Assembly: GCA_012861695.1 (NCBI GenBank)
Contig: JAAOOA010000086.1
Span: forward strand, 24,228,403 to 24,292,402
From: Trematomus loennbergii
Lineage: Eukaryota; Chordata; Actinopteri; Perciformes; Nototheniidae
Direction of reading: 5' to 3'
DNA length: 64,000 nucleotides
The position numbers were made by a program, and so were the translations under genes. How positions within the stretch are numbered: position 1 is the first letter of the stretch; each line of letters begins with the position of its first letter. The notes under the pieces were generated by a model. That model had not been told where the DNA came from, made no database searches, and saw only the letters and a list, made by a program, of their open reading frames with translations. Shown piece by piece: positions 57,026-64,000 of the stretch.

Positions 57026-57947
57026 CAGCAGTTCATTTCCTCGTTTTAAAAGCAGCTCAAATGTTGTTATCACACCTTATTTACTTTCCAATTCTGCTAC
57101 AAAAACTTATCGGCATTGATTTAAATCTGCATTTATCAATATCTTTAATCAGACAGTAGATCATAGACTGTGTGTTATGGGAAAAGGTGTCACACAACAG
57201 CTCTAAGAAGGTTTTAAGCTCCTTGTTTTGGGTTTCTATGAAGCAAAATTAGAAGAAAATATATACATAACACATTTTCACTTGATCTTCTCTGTGGTAT
57301 TGAACGTCGACGGCAGGGGTGAAGGTGGGCGCTAGTGGAGCACATGCCGGAAGTTGTGGCACAATTCCATTGTACACACCAACGTTAACAGCAGCCCCGT
57401 CTGTGCGCACGGCGACCGGCTCTGTCGTCCAGTGATCGGAGCGCCTTCTGGAAATGCTTCACAAGTCCAACGGTACGCAAATGCGCCTAGTGAGACAAGT
57501 GACGGTACGCATTTCAGATGTTTAACATTTAATATTTAATTTTCAAAAGATTAATATTCAAAAGATTTCACGTGCTCCACTGCACCAGTTAGTCGTTAGT
57601 GGCCTTCAGTTAAATTGATTGATTTTCATACTGTTTTGATTCATCTTTCTCGCTCTGCCCATCTTCTTAAACTTGTTTCTCAGGTTCCTGTGTTGCTGAA
57701 GATGTGGTTAGTAGCTACAGAAGTATTTGCAGTATGAAGGTTGTATAATAAAACTGTTGCTCTCTTTGTAATTGAAGTAGTGGCATTGATTTTTATTTTG
57801 TATTTACTTTTTTTTTTGGGATGGGTATTTACCATCTTTGATAACACTTTAATGATCAATAATTATTATCAAACATATCATATATATGATTCTGAAATAG
57901 ACCAATCTGCAGAAGGATTACTTTTACTTTTGGTACTTTAAGTATAT
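57026..57947. other. stretch between the two 259-bp repeats
   Basis: A GC-rich piece at 57300-57490 with CGs (gcgcacggcgaccggctctg) is followed by AT-rich sequence and, from about 57890, by the fish AAGTA repeat. No gene recognised. Confidence 0.4.
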
Positions 57948-58206
57948 TTTATTATTATTACACAGGTTCATGTCGACATGTCATTTATTGCATGTCACTT
58001 ATCGCGTGTGAGTCAGTAAACACAGGCTTTCCCTCATTTGCATTTTTCAGAAAGAATGAGGAATGGCAGGGTTACCTTTCTTATCTTCAGGCTGATCAAG
58101 GAAATAGTTTCCTTTCTGCGCTGTGATCTTTTAACAACAAAGATAAGTCAATATTTGTTCTTCAGTGGTGAGAAAAACGGTGTCCTCATTGCTGTCTAAA
58201 TGCTGG
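57948..58206 (+). repeat. 259-bp direct repeat, copy 2, inside a fish AAGTA repeat
   Basis: Same sequence as 56767-57025. It splits an AAGTA repeat: ...GGTACTTTAAGTATATTTT on the left, and AATATTTTGATGCTAATACT on the right. ATATTTT is present on both sides. Confidence 0.95.
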
Positions 58207-58274
58207 TAAATATTTTGATGCTAATACTTTTTTCTTCTTTCACTTGAGTAACATTTTGAATGCAGAACTTTTAC

Positions 58275-58912
58275 TGTAACAGAGTATTCCTACACTCTGG
58301 TACTTCTACTTTACTCAAGTACATAATCTGAGTACTTATACTTTTATTCAAGTACAAGATCTGAGTAATTATACTTTTACTCAAGTACATGATCTGAATA
58401 CTTCTACTTTCACTCCAGTACAAGATCTGAGTACTTCTACTTTTACTCCGGTACAAGATCTGAGTACTTCTACTTTACTCAAGTACAAGATCTGAGTACT
58501 TCTACTTTTACTCAAGTACATGATCTGAGTACTTCTCCTTTAACTCAAGTACCAGATCTGAGTACTTCTACTGTTACTCAAGTACAAGATCTGAGTACTT
58601 CTACTTTTACTCAAGTACATGATCTGAGTACTTCTCCTTTAACTCAAGTACCAGATCTGAGTACTTCTACTGTTACTCAAGTACAAGATCTGAGTACTTC
58701 TACTTTTACTCAAGTACATGATCTGAGTACTTCTCCTTTAACTCAAGTACCAGATCTGAGTACTTCTACTCTTATTCGAGTACAAGATCTGAATACTTCT
58801 CCTTTTACTCAAGTCCAAGATCTGAATACTTCTCCTTTTACTCAAGTACCAGATCTGAATACTTCTCCTTTTACTCAAGTACAAGATCTGAATACTTCTC
58901 CCACCTCTGTAT
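58275..58912. repeat. 33-bp minisatellite
   Basis: About nineteen copies of GTACAAGATCTGAGTACTTC plus TACTTTTACTCAA, with C/A/T variants. The unit is derived from the AAGTA fish repeat that precedes it. The length of 33 leaves an open frame with an 11-residue period on the minus strand (58271-58456) that is not a gene. Confidence 0.95.
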
Positions 58913-59094
58913 CCACTGTGGTTAAAGATAAAATAAAAACGTAATTTATTGTCCCTTTCCCCTTCCCTTTGACCTCCTTCTCTTTGTATTTTATTTGTAC
59001 GTTTTTATAAATGTCAGTATAACTCATGTTTGTAGTAAACACTTTTCTCCCAGAGTTACATGCTTGCAGCTCATAAGTAAAGCAGGGCTCTCCT

Positions 59095-59400
59095 CTCACC
59101 ATATGCTCTCAGGAATGCCAAGACAAATTAGCGTGGCCCCGGGGCCAGAGAGAGTCTGCCATGTTTAATGAGTTCCTCGGAAGAACAAGTAAACGTTTAT
59201 GGATCTCCCCTTCCCTGTCTGCTGTGTACGGCTGTTTCCAGGGAGATCCCCCCCCGCGGTTAATGAGTGGGGTCTTTGTCTGCGCCGCGGGCTTCAGGTT
59301 AAACATTTTCATCACCCTTTACTATGCATTCACTTCTTGGCACAGATAACATCTCATCAGACGCCGTGCCTCACTCTCATTCAGAGGAGACAGTGCCAAA
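59095..59400. promoter_or_regulatory. candidate conserved non-coding element
   Basis: Non-repetitive, balanced base composition, with motifs such as ACAAATTAGCGTGG, GTAAACGTTTATGG (forkhead-like GTAAACG) and two TTAATGAG words. Open frames on both strands (59109, 59161, 59199) are short and without motifs. It stands out from the repeat-rich surroundings. Confidence 0.3.
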
Positions 59401-59607
59401 GGGACATTTAAAAAAAAAGTTTATTATATCAGCATTACTGGTGTTAGCTTAGGTTCAGCTGACATGGGTTTAAAGGCTCCATGTTCTACGGTTAGAGGGA
59501 ATTTGTTGCTTAATTTTTGTTTAAATCGTACATATATTCCTGTATGTATGTAAGACTTGAACCTGCACTTGCATATAGACATGTATATCTTTTTGAATTC
59601 ATAACAA

Positions 59608-59665
59608 TACAATACGATACGATACGATACATTATGATACAACACAATACAATATGATACAATAG
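59608..59665. repeat. short GATAC/AATAC pentamer repeat
   Basis: Degenerate AATAC/GATAC units. Confidence 0.8.
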
Positions 59666-60184
59666 TGGGGCAGAAATTAGTCTTTAAACCTTAAAATGAC
59701 TTAGTATTTTAACACTTTCAGTTCCCTCATCTCAGTCATCTGAGTGTGATTTTGGTTGTCAGCCTGAAATAAGGTTTTAACACAAGCTGTTTTTACCGGA
59801 GCAAATGCAATCACGGCTAGTCGCATAGCCGCCATTACATTGCGAAGACGGCGGTGGTTGAGTATAAGAAGTGTCTGGCTGTTATTCCTCAACTTTTGAA
59901 ACGATTCGAGAACACCGGGACAAACTTAGGCACTCCATAGAAAATGTATAGATGTACTCGAATCGAGAAACGGCCTGACCTTTCTAAAAAGACGGTGTGA
60001 AAATGTGCTTCTTCCTTCAAGAAAGAAAGACAGGTTGATTTATGTTGCAGCACTATATGTTTTTGAGGTTTGGGTTGTGACCAAAGGAATGCAACTGCTG
60101 ATGCAAGCAGCTTTACAATCTTGACACGCTCACCTTTGGGATGAAAGTAAAGTGAACCTGCTGCTCCTTTACGTAGAAAGAAGC

Positions 60185-60400
60185 CAGATGAGATGGTTCA
60201 AGAATCTGATTCGGATGCCAACTGTATGCATCCTTGTAGAGGTGTTCCAGCATATCCAACATTAAAGATCTCCCAGGTGGAGCCAGGACACGCTTCAGGG
60301 TTTTACATCCCATCTGGCCCAGAAAGCCCTGGAAGAAGTGGCGTCAGAGCTAATTTGCTAAACCTGCAGCCACCAAACTTGAAAAATACAACAAAATAGA
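60185..60400 (+). mobile_element. LINE reverse transcriptase tail remnant
   Basis: In shifting frames it reads RWF..LIRMP, VEVFQHIQ and GGARTR..I.HLAQKALE-like sequence, a decayed form of the RWFGHLxRMP...EVF...RxRWRDYI..LAWERLG signature common at the end of fish LINE proteins. Several frameshifts; not functional. Confidence 0.5.
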
Positions 60401-60993
60401 TGGATGGACATTTGGTAGGCCACTGGTTTTGAGGTGTTTGACACTCAAAATATAAGCTTTTTTCAATGTCAGCATTTTAAAATCCTTCTCACATTGGAAG
60501 AACTCTGTATGGCTGTAAAACCTGCACAAATAAGACAAACCCTGTTATAAAGCACACGTAGAGAGTGAGATGCAGCCCTAACCCCTTTCAAAAATGTGAT
60601 ATACAGACATTTGGTGCAACATTTTATTTTTTATGCACGCAATCCTCATTGGAACTCACAACAAATTGCACTAAAAGTCGCACCTTGTTAAATAATTGCG
60701 TCTTCAGAGAACTGATGGTTAGATGAGTGCATTTACACTGACAGACTTGGAGAATAAATCACAAATATGGTTTCTCACGTCACTTTTAAATTCCTTGCCT
60801 TAAGGAATGCCTCTGCACCTCGTCGGCTTGGAATTGAAGCTTGCAGTCTAAAATTCTAGTTGTGGTTATAGAGAATAACACGCACACCAGTTCATTATGC
60901 AAAAGGTAAGTCTCTGTATGGTCTTTTCCATTATATTGTCACTTATAATAACTTTTGCAACAAAAAACCAAGAACCTTTAGTGGACATGAAGT

Positions 60994-62040
60994 ATAATAG
61001 AGTGGTGCAGTGATGATGTATTTTTTGTAAGCATTGCAAGGGCTGCCCCGACAAAAAACTATGGGATTTCCCCAATGGACTTCGATATATTGCAGAAAAT
61101 AATTAACACATTTATGACACTTACCATGTTGTGCTCAGCAGGATAATCTCCTCATATTAACACCACTTTGTGATTTTTTAAGGGCAAATGCACTTGGTAG
61201 AAGTAAAAGCTTATGTTTGGGCTATAAAGGAACTACAGCACGGTCACATGACTTCACGTCACCACTGCTAAGCTAAAGGCGGCTAATGTTGGGCTATAAA
61301 GGAACTACAGCACGGTCACATGACTTCACGTCACCACCGCTAAGCTAAAGGCGGCTAATGTTGGGCTATAAAGGAACTACAGCACGGTCACATGACTTCA
61401 CGTCACCACCGCTAAGCTAAAGGCGGCTAATGTTGGGCTATAAAGGAACTACAGCAGCTAAAGGCGGCTAATGTTGGGCTATAAAGGAACTACAGCACGG
61501 TCACATGACTTCACTTCACCACCGCTAAGCTAAAGGCGGCTAATGTTGGGCTATAAAGGAACTACAGCACGGTACATGACTTCACTTCACCACCGCTAAG
61601 CTAAAGGCGGCTAATGTTGGGCTATAAAGGAACGACATCCAGGTCACATGACTCACGTCACCACCGCTAAGCTAAAGGCGGCTAATGTTGGGCTATAAAG
61701 GAACGACATCCAGGTCACATGACTCACGTCACCACCGCTAAGCTAAAGGCGGCTAATGTTGGGCTATAAAGGAACGACATCCAGGTCACATGACTCCACG
61801 TCACCACCGCTAAGCTAAAGGCGGCTAATGTTGGGCTATAAAGGAATGACATCCAGGTCACATGACTTCACGTCACCACCGCTAAGCTAAAGGCGGCTAA
61901 TGTTGGGTGTGATGACGTTTAGTCGTCTCATTTAGACACTTGTTAGCAACCGCTGTTTTTCAAGTCACCAGTGGGGTATTTACTGATGTATTTTATGTCG
62001 TAGAACAAAATATTAAAATCTCTTCAGCTTGTGTTAACAC
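60994..62040. mobile_element. TIR element family C, copy 2, with internal minisatellite
   Basis: It starts AATAGAGTGGTGCAGTGATG like the copy at 25346 and follows it through TCTCATTTAGACACTTGTTA to about 62035, where the similarity fades; the right terminus seen at 26200 is missing. It is longer because of the tandem array at 61219-61905. Confidence 0.7.
61219..61905. repeat. 72-bp minisatellite, about ten units
   Basis: Units start GGCTATAAAGGAACTACAGC near 61219, 61292, 61364, 61436, 61477, 61549, 61620, 61691, 61762 and 61834. One unit (61436) is shortened to 41 bp. Later units have GAACGACATCCAGGTCACATG in place of CTACAGCACGG. Most units contain GTCACATGAC. Confidence 0.95.
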
Positions 62041-62779
62041 AGACCTTATTGTAGGCCTTTAACCACAAACACGTTCAAAAACCATTGGCTTGAGACGAGG
62101 GATGGTAAAAAACATAGGGACAATTGGGTCATGTTGACAGAATACAGAAGTCATCTTTTAAATTAAAGTGAATTACATTGTAAATGGTTTTGTTGATGTT
62201 GGCAGGACACTTCCTGTCTGCTCTGTCAAACCCCAGCAGAGCCCTTAGCACTTCCTGTTTGACCAGGTGTTTAAACTATAACCTTTTAAATCAAGCATGA
62301 AAACGCTGATTACTGCGTATTTCAGTCAACACCTCTAACAGATGCTTCCCCAAGTTATTTTTTTATTTCACTGTATATGTATGATCCAGACTCCACTCTT
62401 GAAAATTCAGATGCTGGAGAATATTTGGAGTTATTCATATTTAGTTTACTCGATTTATTCCATTACACCTTAATTTTAACCTCTTTTAAAAGCCGATAGG
62501 CGTTATATTTCTGCCCTGGTTGGTATTCCGAAGCTGTCTGACTCCAGCTGTCTGACGTAAATTGTGATGAAGCACCTGGAGGCCACGTGTTGAGCTGGAG
62601 AAAGTATTTATTAAAGTGACTGTAAGGAATAGATGAGCGAGAAAAAGGCTGTTTCTAAATTCGAATTTCAGGTCCAGGTGCAACATTTCTCTCCTTTTTC
62701 TCCAACTTTTAAAACCCGGCCTCTTGCACTGTGACAGAATTACCGTGTCAGGTTTTTTGTGGTACAATTAGTGTAAACT
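62041..62779. other. stretch without recognised features
   Basis: No repeat family or credible exon was seen; the minus-strand frame at 62486-62767 has no motif. Confidence 0.4.
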
Positions 62780-62786
62780 GTGGGCA

Positions 62787-62886
62787 GTTTTTACAGCGAG
62801 GGCTGGCATGGCCTCACCCTCCTCACCACCGACTGTGTGGGGTCCGCCAGCGGGAAACCCTGCAGAATGAATGGAGGGCTGCAGGT
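62787..62886 (+). CDS. candidate coding exon, gene unknown
   Basis: Between an acceptor-like TGTGGGCAG and a good donor (CTGCAG|GTGAGA at 62887), one frame reads FYSEGWHGLTLLTTDCVGSA and SGKPCRMNGGLQ. It is GC-rich against AT-rich flanks and has two Cys, as in extracellular modules. An alternative acceptor TTTTTACAG would start it 10 bases later. I do not recognise the protein. It could also be chance. Confidence 0.3.
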
Positions 62887-63179
62887 GAGAAAGGAGCTTT
62901 TATTTCCTGCGGTGAGAAATCACATGGAGCCGCTTGACTTTCACAGCATTAATAGATTTCTGCTGAGATGTGAGAGGATGCTTGTGCAGTTTCTTGGAAC
63001 CATATAAAAAAGAAGCTTTCAGCACATTATCACCAGTCATCTTGAGTTAAAAGCACTTCAGTATTTCTATCTGAAAATGTGTTAAATTGATAATAGTAAT
63101 AAGGGGGTTATTTCTCAGGCTTTAACTGATTTTCTTGAGTTAATAATATCGATATCTGCATCTAAAATTGTAGTTTTCA

Positions 63180-63550
63180 ATCTCATTGGAGTTTTTTTGT
63201 GTCTTTTTGTAGTCATAAAGAGCATTTCTCTGTGGTTTTGTTTCTCTTCGTGGTCATTTCAAGCCCTTTTGTGGTCATTTAGTGACGCTTTGAAGCCATG
63301 TTGTGTCTTTTTTAGTGATTTTATATCCATTTGTAATCATTTGCAGTACTTCTGTGGTCTTTTTGAGTCCTTTTTTGGTAATTGTGTGCAGCTTCTATAG
63401 TAGCTTTGAGTCTTTGCAGGTGCTTTGTGGTTTTTGTGGTTGTTGCTTCTCTTTGTGGTCATTTGAAGTGATTTTGTGGTCCTTTTGAGTGTCTATGTAG
63501 TTATTTGAGTATTTTTTTTGTCATTGTGGAGCAATTTCGTGTCATTTTCC
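63180..63550. repeat. degenerate TTTGTGGTCATTTTGAGTC-type repeat
   Basis: Diverged units of about 20-21 bp rich in TTTGTGGTCATTT. The open frames at 63197 and 63303 are read through this repeat and are not genes. Confidence 0.7.
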
Positions 63551-63639
63551 ATAAATTCATATAAGTAGATAAATTATTGTGATATCTCCGGAGGTCATGA
63601 GCTTTTCTCTTGGAGCTCTGGAGGCGTGGGTGCAGAAAA

Positions 63640-63960
63640 TGATTGCACTCTGGAGGAGGAAGGACATCATGCTGAGCGCGGTTTTGACCTTGGGAGGTTG
63701 CTGGCCATCATGAAGGCTTCAAAAAAAACCAGAAAATAAGAGGCCTATAATACGGCAAAGGACTGCAATGCTGTCAATGAGCCGTGTTGTGCGAGTAGAA
63801 ATAACCCAGTGGGAAAATATAATCAAAGGGCTCTCTGCTCCTTATCCACATTTGACTACATTCAAGTCAAGAAACACATGAGGTAGAAAGAGCCAATAAG
63901 AGCTGAAGAAAAGCACGGGGAACTTTACACAATGGTCACGATTATAATGAACACATTTAA
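63640..63960. promoter_or_regulatory. second candidate conserved non-coding element
   Basis: Non-repetitive sequence with homeobox- and TCF-like words (TATAATCAAAGGGC, CAATAAGAGC), no coding frame and balanced composition. Weak evidence, from appearance only. Confidence 0.2.
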
Positions 63961-64000
63961 CTTTAACTCCTATTTAACAGGACGAGAACAGCTAGATTTA

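Noticed and set aside
56767..58206. A retrovirus-like element with two LTRs formed by the 259-bp repeats
   Set aside because: The repeats do not start TG or end CA, no primer-binding site or coding region lies between them, and one copy sits inside another repeat.
58275..58912. Regular repeats as a CRISPR array
   Set aside because: Contiguous 33-bp tandem units without unique spacers in a vertebrate genome; a minisatellite.
63197..63488. Phe/Leu/Trp-rich frames resembling membrane proteins
   Set aside because: Read through a degenerate TTTGTGGTCATT repeat.

Overview
The window is a piece of a teleost fish genome. The evidence is split, intron-rich vertebrate genes (lin28a, zdhhc18, dpy19l-like), a fish-style two-domain F-type lectin, and a dense load of fish-type hAT, Harbinger-like and TTAA-flanked MITEs, tRNA-derived SINEs, LINE pieces and microsatellites in AT-rich DNA. 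There is no bacterial or viral gene organisation; most long stretches are intron or repeat.

Left part (1-29.5 kb), all on the plus strand: the last two visible coding exons of a lin28a-type gene (1-76, 1084-1267), then a zdhhc18-type palmitoyltransferase gene that I could reconstruct exon by exon (5176-19804, short form; a second, longer 3' end is suggested at 24852-25162 and perhaps 29139). The lengths of its eight exons add up to a whole number of codons only after allowing for small deletions near 7075, 12974 and 13911. Intron 5 (16037-16127) has all three signals of a U12-type AT-AC intron and gives a correct protein junction. The introns carry several MITE families, two of them nested inside others, and a frame-broken LINE reverse transcriptase (9894-11248).

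Middle part (29.9-54 kb): three copies of a block of about 7-7.7 kb. Each carries a five-exon gene for a secreted lectin with two F-type (fucose-binding) domains. Copies 1 (31664-35740) and 2 (39786-43853) are direct tandem copies on the plus strand; copy 3 (47721-51994) is inverted, so copies 2 and 3 form a large palindrome. Its 1.85-kb spacer holds the last two exons of a dpy19l-like gene (minus strand). Each lectin copy has its own small deletions, while the consensus of the three gives an open frame through exons 1-4. The first lectin domain keeps the full fucose-binding motif; the second has lost part of it.

Right part (54-64 kb): mostly non-coding, with several MITEs, a perfect 259-bp repeat pair (one copy sits inside another repeat), a 33-bp and a 72-bp minisatellite, a LINE remnant, two stretches that look like conserved non-coding elements, and one unassigned candidate exon near 62.8 kb.

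All work was done by eye. Gene names rest on remembered family motifs, not on searches. Repeat boundaries are good to a few bases where target-site duplications are quoted and to tens of bases elsewhere.
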